Origin: Pseudomonadota bacterium
GTDB taxonomy: Bacteria > Myxococcota_A > Polyangia > Polyangiales > Polyangiaceae
DNA: 19,417 nucleotides
NCBI GenBank assembly: GCA_023460875.1
Contig: JAEWOQ010000420.1
Span: 1 to 19,417 of the forward strand
Reading direction: 5' to 3'
Part shown: piece by piece, positions 1-9,169 of the stretch
Layout: every line of letters begins with the position of its first letter
Position numbering within the stretch: the first letter of the stretch is position 1
Made by a program: the position numbers and the translations under genes
Notes under the pieces: model-generated
Told to the model about the DNA's origin: nothing
Seen by the model: the letters and a program-made list of their open reading frames with translations, nothing else
Databases searched by the model: none

Positions 1-168
1 GGATCCCGGCGCCGCTGCTCCCGGCGCCGCTGCGTCCGGGCCCGGCTTGCTGCAGCTACCGCAGCCGAGCAGGGCCAGGACGAAGAGCGCCAGCGGCGCT
101 GACCTCCGACGACGCGACGCGCGCGTCGCCGGAGGCTGGCTCGAGGGGCGTCGCCGGCGCGCTGCCAT
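1..168 (-). CDS. Putative lipoprotein, N-terminal part (cut by window start)
   Basis: The reading frame starts at an ATG at 168-166, only three bases after the stop codon of the upstream PLP-enzyme gene, and stays open for all 56 codons to base 1. The N-terminus has a long, very arginine-rich stretch (about residues 1-23), then a hydrophobic run (APLALFVLALLG), then LLGC, a good lipobox with the cysteine at about residue 36. After the cysteine comes an Ala/Pro/Gly linker with a duplicated AAAPG unit. This is the pattern of an exported lipoprotein, although the arginine-rich part before the hydrophobic core is longer than usual and the true start could lie further in. Nothing of the mature domain is visible, so no function can be given. 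It is probably the third gene of the proS operon. Confidence 0.6.
   Translation of the reverse strand, partial: MAARRRRPSSQPPATRASRRRRSAPLALFVLALLGCGSCSKPGPDAAAPGAAAPGS
6..35. repeat. 15-bp tandem duplication, two copies
   Basis: Two adjacent 15-bp units (6-20 and 21-35) differ only at the last two bases. They encode a doubled Ala-Ala-Ala-Pro-Gly linker just after the lipobox cysteine of the partial lipoprotein gene. The period is a multiple of three, so the frame is kept. Confidence 0.7.
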
Positions 169-171
169 GGA

Positions 172-1371
172 TCAAGCGTGCTCGAGGGCGCGGAGCACGT
201 CGGCGACGACGTCCTCGGTGTCTTCGATGCCGACGGCGAAACGGATCAGGCTCGGCTCGATGTCGATGCGCTTGAGCTGCTCCTCGTCGAGCTCGAAGTA
301 GCTCATGATCGACGGCTGCTCGATGAGCGACTCCACGCCGCCGAGGGAGGGCGCGATGCGCGCGATCTGCGCCGCGTCCACGACCCGTGAAGCGGCGGCC
401 TTGCCGCCCCGCACGACGAAGCTGATCACCCCGCCGTAGCCATCCATCTGGCGCCGCGCGATCTCGTGAGACGGGTGTGAGGGGAGCCCCGGATAGAAGA
501 CCTGCTCGACGCGCGGGTGCTCGAAGAGGGCCTCCGCGAGCGTCTGAGTGGTGCGGTTCTGCTGACGTACGCGCAGGGCCAGCGTCTTGAGCCCACGGGC
601 GATCAAGAACGCGGCGTGGGGATCGAGGGTGGCGCCCATCACGTCACGCGCCTCCCGGAGGAGCGAGACGATGTGGGACGGCCCCGCCACCACGCCGCCG
701 AGGACGTCGTTGTGCCCGCTGAAATACTTCGTGGCGCTGTGCACTACGATGTCGATGCCGAACTCGTGCGGACGGCAGTTGATCGGCGTGGCGAAGGTCG
801 AGTCCACCACCGTGCGGATCCGCCCCCGGCCCTTGATGCGCTGGACGAGCCGCTCCAGGTCGATGCAGTAGAGGAACGGGTTCGTCGGTGCCTCGGTGAC
901 GACCAGCCGCGTGTTGGGGCGCAGCGCCGCCTCGAGCGCGTCGAGATCGCCGGGCGGGACGACGCTGTGCTCGACGCCGAAGCGGTTGAGCCACGTGGTC
1001 ACGAACTGCCGCGTACGGCGGTAGCAGTCGCGGAAGAGCACCACGTGGTCCCCCTGCTTCAGCAGGGCGAACAGGGTGGTCGTCATGGCGGCCATGCCGC
1101 TGGAGAGCGCGATGGCGTCGTCGCACTTCTCGAGGGCCGCCACACGGTTCTCCAGCTCCCGCACCGTCGGGTTGCCGTAGCGGCCGTACTCCTCCCGGTT
1201 GGGGTTGGCGTCTTCCCCGCGCATGTATTGCTCGAGGTCCGCCGTGCTCTCGAAGGTGTAGGTCGCCGTCTGGGCGACCTCGAGGGCGAGGGCGTGGTGG
1301 GGGCGGTGCCGAGGGGTGCCCGCCTGGACGGCGTCGGTGGAGCCGGCAAATCGGTTCTTCGAGTTGCTCAT
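172..1371 (-). CDS. Cystathionine gamma-synthase/lyase family PLP enzyme
   Basis: This 399-residue protein is a full-length member of the Cys/Met-metabolism PLP enzymes, cytosolic tetramers that act on homoserine esters or cystathionine. Visible signatures are EYGRYGNPT (61-69, phosphate-binding Tyr/Arg), SSGMAA (90-95), the aspartate of VVDSTFATP (D190), the PLP lysine in HSATKYFSGHNDVLGG (K215), SLGGVESL (342-349) and RFAVGIED (377-384). QPSIMSY after SLGGVESL and DCYRRTR near residue 115 resemble plant cystathionine gamma-synthase more than E. coli MetB. Synthase (methionine synthesis) is therefore my first guess, with gamma-lyase or O-acylhomoserine sulfhydrylase as alternatives that sequence alone does not exclude. 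The ATG start lies 11 bases after the proS stop, so it is probably co-transcribed with proS. Confidence 0.88.
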   Translation of the reverse strand: MSNSKNRFAGSTDAVQAGTPRHRPHHALALEVAQTATYTFESTADLEQYMRGEDANPNREEYGRYGNPTVRELENRVAALEKCDDAIALSSGMAAMTTTLFALLKQGDHVVLFRDCYRRTRQFVTTWLNRFGVEHSVVPPGDLDALEAALRPNTRLVVTEAPTNPFLYCIDLERLVQRIKGRGRIRTVVDSTFATPINCRPHEFGIDIVVHSATKYFSGHNDVLGGVVAGPSHIVSLLREARDVMGATLDPHAAFLIARGLKTLALRVRQQNRTTQTLAEALFEHPRVEQVFYPGLPSHPSHEIARRQMDGYGGVISFVVRGGKAAASRVVDAAQIARIAPSLGGVESLIEQPSIMSYFELDEEQLKRIDIEPSLIRFAVGIEDTEDVVADVLRALEHA

Positions 1372-1382
1372 GGAAGTCTCGC

Positions 1383-3122
1383 TCAGGGTGAACCCGCGCC
1401 CGCGCGGGGTCCAGTCAGGGCCCGGAGCTCCGCGACCACGACGCGCGTCGCGTCTGCGAGCGGCACGGCTTGGGCGTTCTTTGGGTTGGGCTCCGTGCGC
1501 GGCTTGAGCTCCACGTTGCCGTCCTTGAGGCCGCGCTCACCCACGGTGATGCGGAGGGGCAGGCCGATGAGGTCGGCGTCCTTGAACTTGACGCCTGGGC
1601 GCTCGTCTCGATCGTCGACGAGGGGCTCCAGCCCTGCGGCGGTGAGCTCTCGCTCGAGGCGCGCCACCGCGTCGACGACCTCCGGAGAGGCGCCGAGCTG
1701 GACGATGTGCACGGGATAAGGGGCGACGGCGGCGGGCCAGCGAATGCCGTTGTCGTCGTTGTGCTGCTCGACGATCGCCGCCACCAGCCGGGAGATGCCG
1801 ATGCCGTAGCACCCCATCACGATGGGGCGCTCGTTGCCCTGCTCGTCGAGGTACATCGCGCTCATCTTCGCGGTGTAGTGGGTGCCGAGCACGAAGATGT
1901 GTCCGCCCTCGATGCCGCGGTAGATGGCGAGCGCCGCGCCGCAGCTGGGGCAGGGATCGCCGCCCTCCACCATGCGCACGGGCTGCACCTCGGCCTGGAA
2001 GTCCCGCCCGAAGCACACGTGCCGGAGGTGGTAGTCCGTCTCGTTGGCCCCGGTGATGCCGTCGCCGACGGCGGCCGCGTCCGGGTCGATGACGACGCGC
2101 CCCGAGAAGCCGACCGGCCCCGCGAACCCGACCTCGGCTCCCGTCGCCTTCATCACGTCGGCGGCGGTCGCCAAGAACACCTCGTCCACGCCGAGGGCGC
2201 GGGCCAGCTTGAGCTCGTTGACGTCGTGATCGCCGCGCACGACCACGAGCACCAGCTCCTTGCCCGCCAGATAGACCAGGCTCTTGAGGAACTCGCGCGG
2301 GGTCGCGCCGAGGAACCCGGCGACGGCCTCGATGCTGCCGTGCCCCGGCGTGTGGATCTTCTCGGGTGCGGGCAGGTCCGCAGCCGGCGTGGCCGACGCG
2401 GCGACCGGGGGGGACGCCACCTCGAGGTTGGCGGCGAACTCACAGCTCGGGCAGGCGGCGATGAAGTCCTCTCCGCTCTGCACCAGCACCTGGAACTCGG
2501 CGCTCTTGCTGCCGCCCATCGCCCCGGAGTCGGCGCTCACGAGGCGATAGTCGAGCCCCATGCGATCGAAGATGTGCACGTAGGCCTGACGCATCGCCTC
2601 GTAGCTCTCGAAGGCGCGCGCCTCGTCCACGTCGAAGGAGTACGCGTCCTTCATGATGAACTCACGTCCGCGCAGCAGGCCACCGCGCGGCCTCGGCTCG
2701 TCACGGAATTTCGCCTGCACCTGGTAGAGGTTCTTCGGCAGATCGCGGTAGCTCCGGATCTCGCGTCGGGCGAGGTCGGTGATGATCTCTTCGTGAGTGG
2801 GGCCGAGGTGGTAGTCGCCGCCCTTGCGGTCCTTCAAACGCAGCAAGGTGTCCCCGAACAGATCCCAGCGGCCCGTCTCCTTGAAGTACTCGGAGGGGAG
2901 CAGGGCGGGGAGGAGCACCTCCTGTGCGCCCGCCCGGTCCATCTCCTCGCGGACGATGCGCTCGATGTTCCGCAGGGTCCGGAGCCCGAGGGGGAGGAAG
3001 CTGTAGATGCCGGCGCCCACACGCCGGACATACCCGGCGCGGGTCAGCAAGACGTGGCTGGCGCTGGTGGCGTCGGAAGGGGCCTCCTTCAGGGTGGGGA
3101 GCAGGGCGCGGTGGTAACGCAT
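1383..3122 (-). CDS. proS: Prolyl-tRNA synthetase, bacterial type with editing domain
   Basis: This 579-residue protein charges tRNA-Pro with proline in the cytosol and matches the length of bacterial ProRS (about 570). The class II catalytic core is complete: motif 1 region around residues 40-75, motif 2 FRDEPRPRGGLLRGREF (139-155) and motif 3 GCYGIGISR (437-445). The editing (INS) domain fills about residues 225-385, with the lysine K280 at the place of the E. coli editing lysine. CPSC (224-227) and CPSC (391-394) flank the domain and could form a metal site, a common bacterial variant. The anticodon-binding domain follows from about 468 (VHIVQLG). The ATG start gives the usual N-terminus. 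No Shine-Dalgarno is seen and the start codon sits in a hairpin loop (3111-3141). It is the first gene of a three-gene minus-strand unit. Confidence 0.97.
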   Translation of the reverse strand: MRYHRALLPTLKEAPSDATSASHVLLTRAGYVRRVGAGIYSFLPLGLRTLRNIERIVREEMDRAGAQEVLLPALLPSEYFKETGRWDLFGDTLLRLKDRKGGDYHLGPTHEEIITDLARREIRSYRDLPKNLYQVQAKFRDEPRPRGGLLRGREFIMKDAYSFDVDEARAFESYEAMRQAYVHIFDRMGLDYRLVSADSGAMGGSKSAEFQVLVQSGEDFIAACPSCEFAANLEVASPPVAASATPAADLPAPEKIHTPGHGSIEAVAGFLGATPREFLKSLVYLAGKELVLVVVRGDHDVNELKLARALGVDEVFLATAADVMKATGAEVGFAGPVGFSGRVVIDPDAAAVGDGITGANETDYHLRHVCFGRDFQAEVQPVRMVEGGDPCPSCGAALAIYRGIEGGHIFVLGTHYTAKMSAMYLDEQGNERPIVMGCYGIGISRLVAAIVEQHNDDNGIRWPAAVAPYPVHIVQLGASPEVVDAVARLERELTAAGLEPLVDDRDERPGVKFKDADLIGLPLRITVGERGLKDGNVELKPRTEPNPKNAQAVPLADATRVVVAELRALTGPRAGAGSP

Positions 3123-3141
3123 GGAGGCGGGTGGTTACCAC
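3111..3141 (-). promoter_or_regulatory. Hairpin around the proS start codon
   Basis: GTGGTAAC at 3111-3118 and GTTACCAC at 3134-3141 are perfect 8-bp inverted repeats separated by 15 bases. In the proS transcript the downstream arm is made of codons 2-4 plus one base, and the AUG (3122-3120) lies in the loop, which also holds no Shine-Dalgarno. It could control initiation, or be an operator in the divergent proS/methyltransferase spacer. The structure is seen; a function is only inferred. Confidence 0.45.
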
Positions 3142-3253
3142 GGGCTTCGCACGCGAAAAAGTCGGCGGCCCTGGTTCGGAAACGGGTCTGCGCCTTTCGA
3201 AAACGCCGCGCGGGACTGGCCAACTCGCCTGGAAGGTGCGAGAGGGTTCCGCG

Positions 3254-4453
3254 ATGAGCGAGCCCCGGGCGCCAGAAGGCTCGAAGGTGGCGGAGCCGAC
3301 GGCCGCGGAGTCTCCCGAGTCGGGACCGTCGGAGTCGAGGATCCCGGGCGCTGCCCGGAGCGCCGCAGCGGTACGTCCCCGCGGACGCCCGGACGCCATG
3401 CACAGGGCCCAGCTCCTGGCCTGGGCGCCTGTCCTCTTTCAGGCTGCTTGGGTGCTGCGGGAGCGCGGGCTCTTGCGCGAGCTGATCGCCCGGGTCGCCC
3501 TCGGGGCGTCCGTGGACGAGCTCGCCGGGGCGACGGGCACCAGCGCCTACGGGGTGACCGTGCTGCTCGAGGCTGGGCTGGCGGCGGATCTGGTGGTCCA
3601 GCAGGAGGGGCGCTTTCGGCCGACGGCGCTGGCTTACCTGGTGGAGCGTGACCCGATGACGCGGGCCAACATGAACTTCGTCCAGGACGTGTGCTACCGC
3701 GCGATGGAGCGCCTGGACGCGGCGATCGCCTCCGGGGAGCCGGCGGGGCTCGCGGAGCTCGGGCCGTGGTCCACGGTCTATGAGGGGCTCGCGGAGCTCG
3801 GGGAACCGGCGCGCACGAGCTGGCTCGAGTTCGATCACTTCTACTCGGACGACTCTTTCCCTCTCGTCTTGCCCCAGGTGTTCGCGTCTCGACCGGCGCG
3901 GATCCTCGACGTGGGAGGCAACACCGGCAAGTTCGCGCTGGCCTGCCTCGGCTACGATCCCGACGTTCGGATCACCGTGGCCGATCTCCCTGGCCAGCTG
4001 GAGAGCTGCCGCGAGGCGGTGGAGCAGACCGCGGACGGGCAGCGGGTATCGTACCATCCCGTCGATCTGCTCGCCCTCGACGCCACCCTGCCCGCAGGTC
4101 ACGACGTGATCTGGATGAGCCAGTTTTTGTGCTGCTTCTCCGAGGTGGAGGTGGTGCACATCCTGCGGCTCGCGCAGACGGTGATGGGGCCCACGACGAA
4201 GCTGCTCGTCATGGACAACTTCTGGGACCAGCAGCAGACCAGGGCGGCGGAGGTCGTGCTGCAGGCGGCGTCTCTGTATTTCACCTGCGTGGCGAACGGG
4301 AACAGCCGCCTCTACGACAGCGGCACCCTGCGCCGCTGCGTGGAGCGCGCCGGCCTGGAGGTCGTGGAGGAGCGGCACGGCATCGGCCTGGGACACTCCT
4401 TGCTCGAGTGCCGCAGCGCTCGCCCGGGCAGCGCGCCCGAGGTGGCCTCCTGA
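3254..4453 (+). CDS. Two-domain SAM-dependent O-methyltransferase-like protein
   Basis: The 399-residue protein has the plan of the plant-type O-methyltransferase (Methyltransf_2) superfamily. It opens with a low-complexity N-terminus (1-48), then a winged-helix/dimerisation-like domain (about 50-200; VDELAGATGTSAYGVTVLLEAG is a winged-helix-type segment). A Rossmann methyltransferase domain follows, with motif I ILDVGGNTGKFAL (217-229), an acidic VADLPGQLE (242-250) after strand 2, and VIWMSQFLCCFSE (285-297) at the motif IV position. Conserved-looking segments FDHFYSD (193-199) and SLYFTCVANGNS (340-351) recall a family of stand-alone bacterial methyltransferases. The substrate is unknown. 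The ATG at 3254 has AGAGGG seven bases upstream; an ATG at 3398 would drop the low-complexity part. It is transcribed away from proS. Confidence 0.82.
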   Translation: MSEPRAPEGSKVAEPTAAESPESGPSESRIPGAARSAAAVRPRGRPDAMHRAQLLAWAPVLFQAAWVLRERGLLRELIARVALGASVDELAGATGTSAYGVTVLLEAGLAADLVVQQEGRFRPTALAYLVERDPMTRANMNFVQDVCYRAMERLDAAIASGEPAGLAELGPWSTVYEGLAELGEPARTSWLEFDHFYSDDSFPLVLPQVFASRPARILDVGGNTGKFALACLGYDPDVRITVADLPGQLESCREAVEQTADGQRVSYHPVDLLALDATLPAGHDVIWMSQFLCCFSEVEVVHILRLAQTVMGPTTKLLVMDNFWDQQQTRAAEVVLQAASLYFTCVANGNSRLYDSGTLRRCVERAGLEVVEERHGIGLGHSLLECRSARPGSAPEVAS

Positions 4454-4536
4454 GGGATTGCTCCCCGACTCTGGTACGATGCGCGCTCCGGTGGCCGACG
4501 AGCGCCCCAAGAGCGCCCTCCGCGCAATTGTCGCAC

Positions 4537-4564
4537 TTGTCTCACCGGGAATAGGGGGTATACA
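4537..4564 (+). promoter_or_regulatory. Predicted sigma-70-type promoter of the reductase unit
   Basis: A -35 box TTGTCT (4537-4542) and a -10 box TATACA (4559-4564) are separated by 16 bases. They lie in a locally AT-richer patch of the 206-bp spacer between the methyltransferase stop and the reductase start. The leader to the ATG at 4660 would be about 90 bases. This is a consensus match by eye only. Confidence 0.5.
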
Positions 4565-4659
4565 TCGGGTCCCCGCCCTGGGTCCGGAAAGCGTTCGCTC
4601 CGCCAGGGGATCCGCGCGCCGCTCGCTGCAGCGCTCGGCGCGGGCAGAGGAGCCTAGCC

Positions 4660-6891
<2,232 letters not shown>

Positions 6892-6933
6892 AGACCAGCG
6901 CGCCCGCCCTTACCCTTGCGAGACGAACGCCCC

Positions 6934-7470
6934 ATGAAAGCCACCAAGCTGCAGGTCAAGATCTTCGCCGATAACCTCGATCTCGAGGCGATCGAGCGCT
7001 TCGTGCCCGTCTTCCATCGCTGGATTCGCGACAACGTGCTCGACGAGATGGTGATCGACGTCGCGGATTACACGCACGTGCCGGGAGGCCCTGGCGTGGT
7101 GCTGGTGGGACACGGCTCCGACTACTACGTCGACGTCGCCGACGATCGCCCGGGCTTGCTCTATAGCCGCAAGCGGGCTCTCCCCGAGGGCGCTGAGCTC
7201 GTCGAGGACGCCCTGCGTCGCGCCCTGAAGGCGACTGAGCTGCTCGCCGCGGATCCAGAGCTGCCGGTGAAGCCGGTGTTCTCCACGAAGGAGCTCCTGA
7301 TCCGTGTCCCCGACCGCCTCCACATCCAGAACGACGAGGCGAGCTTCGACGGGGTGCGAGGCGAGCTGACGGCCGCCCTGGGCCGGGTGTTCCCGGGCCA
7401 AGCCTTCGAGCTGGCGCGCGAAGGAGAGCCGCGCGAGCCGCTGACCATTCGCGCACGCGCGCTGGCTTGA
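6934..7470 (+). CDS. Small conserved-looking protein of unknown function after the reductase
   Basis: I do not recognise a named family in this 178-residue protein. It has no signal peptide or membrane segment. The first half looks like a compact alpha/beta fold: a strand LQVKIFA, a helix DLEAIERFVPVFHRWIRD (17-34), and a Gly/His-rich turn HVPGGPGVVLVGHGSDYYVD (48-67) that may be the conserved heart. H48, H60 and D63 stand out there. A helix with EDALRRALKATELLA follows. The ATG at 6934 is preferred over an in-frame TTG at 6916, which would add six residues. It lies 42 bases after the reductase stop on the same strand, so a co-transcribed accessory role in siroheme-dependent reduction is a reasonable guess, no more. 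Confidence 0.75.
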   Translation: MKATKLQVKIFADNLDLEAIERFVPVFHRWIRDNVLDEMVIDVADYTHVPGGPGVVLVGHGSDYYVDVADDRPGLLYSRKRALPEGAELVEDALRRALKATELLAADPELPVKPVFSTKELLIRVPDRLHIQNDEASFDGVRGELTAALGRVFPGQAFELAREGEPREPLTIRARALA

Positions 7471-7543
7471 GGGCGCCGCTGGGGTCGCGGGGCGGAAGCA
7501 CGGGCTTGTGGCCTGGAGGCGCGCGCTGCTGCGGGGGATTCGG

Positions 7544-7603
7544 CTGGGCCTTCAGCTGGGCCGTCAGCTCGGCCTTCAGCTCGGCCTTCAGCTGGGCTTG
7601 GCT
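7544..7603. repeat. 12-bp tandem repeat between convergent genes
   Basis: Four complete 12-bp units (7544-7555, 7556-7567, 7568-7579, 7580-7591) of the pattern CTSGGCCKTCAG are followed by a degenerate fifth (7592-7603). The array covers the end of the MOSC gene, including its stop codon, and runs into the spacer towards the reductase unit. No terminator hairpin with a T-tract was seen in the 117-bp spacer. Confidence 0.8.
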
Positions 7604-8502
7604 GAGATCGCCTCGGCGTGGGGCGCGCCCCGGGGGTCGAGCGCGTGGACGTGCACCTCGTCGCCGAGGGCGATGGCGCGCCCGACGTGCTGCTGCTCAT
7701 GGAGGAGGTTCACGGCGAACCAGACCTTGCCATCCCAGCGCCGGTATTCGGCGAGGGTGCGCAGGGGCTCTTTCCCCCGCCGGCCCGAGTCCGGATCGAC
7801 GGTGGTGATCGAGCAGCGATCGCAGAGCTTCGCGGCCCGAAACGCGACGGAGCCGATCGTGAGGCTCGCCCAGGTGTCCTCTCCGTGGGGAGACGCGCAG
7901 CCGCTGACGACGATGTTGGGGCGGAAGCGCCGCACGTCCAGGGCCGGCTCGCCGCGCTCGCCCAGCCGGCGGTTCAGCTCGCCGAGGGACTCACGGCTCA
8001 AGAGCAGGAACGGGTACGCGTCGGCGAAGCCCACGCGATCGCCCGGCCGCGCGCGCTTCGGGTTCACCTGCCGCAGCCGCGCTTCGGGCAAGAAGACACC
8101 TCGCAGGGGGCGCCCCAGCGTGGCGCGCAGCCAAGCGCTCAGCGCGGGGAGCTCGTAGGCGACGAGCTGATCGCCCCAGATCGTCACTGGGAGCTCCTGG
8201 GCGTCGTCGGCGTCGGGGGACAGGCGCCGTGGGAGCTCGATGGCTTCTCCCCGAGGTCCGCTGATGCGATAGGTCGGCGTCGAACTGTCGTCCCCCAGAG
8301 CGAGCTGGAGGCCGCTCAGCTCAGGCAGCTCGCGCTGGCTGACGAAGCGGCCCGCCTCGTCCGTGAGCATCCAACGTCGATCGTCCTCGAAGCCGCCCGC
8401 GCTGACGCGAGCAGCTTCGACGCGGATCCCTGCGCAGGACTTCACCGGGTAGACGAACAGGTCCGCGACGCGCACCCGGAGATCCCCGGCCGCGCTCGTC
8501 AT
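7588..8502 (-). CDS. MOSC-domain molybdoprotein, mARC/YcbX type
   Basis: The 304-residue protein has an N-terminal MOSC_N barrel (VYPVKSCAGI 17-26; DDRRWMLTDEAGRFVSQRELPEL 40-62) and a C-terminal MOSC domain. RFRPNIVVSG (192-201) and CDRCSITTVDPDSG (227-240) followed by KEPLRTL are close to the mARC/YcbX signature, with C230 at the place of the molybdenum-ligating cysteine. Members of this family carry sulfurated Moco and reduce N-hydroxylated compounds, taking electrons from a partner; E. coli YcbX has a fused ferredoxin domain, absent here, so a separate donor is expected. Its ATG overlaps the stop of the DUF4202 gene (ATGA), implying translational coupling. The stop codon lies inside a 12-bp tandem repeat, so the C-terminal end may be variable. 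Confidence 0.88.
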   Translation of the reverse strand: MTSAAGDLRVRVADLFVYPVKSCAGIRVEAARVSAGGFEDDRRWMLTDEAGRFVSQRELPELSGLQLALGDDSSTPTYRISGPRGEAIELPRRLSPDADDAQELPVTIWGDQLVAYELPALSAWLRATLGRPLRGVFLPEARLRQVNPKRARPGDRVGFADAYPFLLLSRESLGELNRRLGERGEPALDVRRFRPNIVVSGCASPHGEDTWASLTIGSVAFRAAKLCDRCSITTVDPDSGRRGKEPLRTLAEYRRWDGKVWFAVNLLHEQQHVGRAIALGDEVHVHALDPRGAPHAEAISAKPS

Positions 8503-9155
8503 GGGCGCTCGTCGCGCTCCTCCCTGGAGGCTGGTGAGCTGGTGTCCGGTGAGCTGGTGTCATGCTCCGGCGCGCTCAGCGCGACCTCGACGAGGCGCCG
8601 CGCCGCGTCCGGGAGGGACAAGCGGAGGGCCTCGGCTTGCCCTGCGGCGCTCATCTTGCGCCAGGTCTTGCGCACGATGTCGATCACCTTGGCGTCGTCG
8701 TACTTCTCTGCGAAGTCAGCGAACTCGTGCTCGAGAAACGAGAGGCACAGGGCATCTTCCATGACCTGCGTATCGGGGTTGGTCTTCAGGCCCTGTTTGA
8801 GCTGAATGGCGCGCAGCGCGTCTCTGGTCGTCGCGTCGAGGCCGAGCTCCTCGAGGACCGTGGCGGCGAGCTGAGCGTGGTGTCGGGCTACGGCCTTCCG
8901 CCACTCGAGGTACCCGAGGCGCCCCTCCGGATAGTCCTCCCGGGGGATCGCCCAGCGCTGCAGGTGTTGAGAGCGCGCCGCCAGGCGGAGCGGCACGGAG
9001 GCATCGGGCGCCAGGCGCAGGACCCAGCGTTCGAGCCAGTCGGCTCGGACGAGCTCCCGGGGGCGCTCGGCGCCGGCGACGGTCAGGGAGCGCGGGTCTT
9101 CGGCGTTCAAGGCATCGAACCGCTGCAGCGCTGTTCGGAGGAGTTCCTCGTTCAT
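8499..9155 (-). CDS. DUF4202 family protein
   Basis: The 218-residue soluble protein matches my memory of DUF4202: FDALNAEDPRSL (13-24), RPRELV (31-36), WLERLAP-like WVLRLAP (44-50), LRLAARSQHLQRWAIPREDYPEGRLGYLEWR (56-86), a central VMEDALCLSFLEHEFADFAEKYDDAKVIDIVRKTWRKMS region (131-169). Histidines H64, H92, H93, H143 and acidic E133/D134 look like possible metal ligands, but no fold is assigned by me. I recall members near sulfur/nitrogen assimilation genes; the biochemical function is unknown. The last about 20 residues are low complexity with a doubled DTSSP. The ATG at 9155 has TCCTGGAGA upstream overlapping the preceding stop. It overlaps the MOSC gene by four bases. Confidence 0.82.
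   Translation of the reverse strand: MNEELLRTALQRFDALNAEDPRSLTVAGAERPRELVRADWLERWVLRLAPDASVPLRLAARSQHLQRWAIPREDYPEGRLGYLEWRKAVARHHAQLAATVLEELGLDATTRDALRAIQLKQGLKTNPDTQVMEDALCLSFLEHEFADFAEKYDDAKVIDIVRKTWRKMSAAGQAEALRLSLPDAARRLVEVALSAPEHDTSSPDTSSPASREERDERP
8533..8562. repeat. 15-bp tandem duplication in the DUF4202 gene tail
   Basis: Two 15-bp copies (8533-8547, 8548-8562) differ only at the last base. They encode the doubled DTSSP segment near the C-terminus of the DUF4202 protein and keep the frame. Confidence 0.75.
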
Positions 9156-9169
9156 GGGGTCTCCAGGAG

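Noticed and set aside
3123..3253. T-box or other tRNA-sensing leader upstream of proS
   Set aside because: The spacer to the divergent gene is only 131 bp and no T-box core sequence was seen.
517..3257. Long plus-strand open frames opposite the cystathionine gamma-synthase and proS genes
   Set aside because: They are mirror frames of two well-recognised minus-strand enzymes in very GC-rich DNA; the translations are low in order (Arg/Glu/Val/Asp rich) and show no domain.
7161..7700. Minus-strand frame with AEGR/AEGP repeats across the convergent spacer
   Set aside because: It is a shadow of the 12-bp tandem repeat and overlaps two better supported genes.
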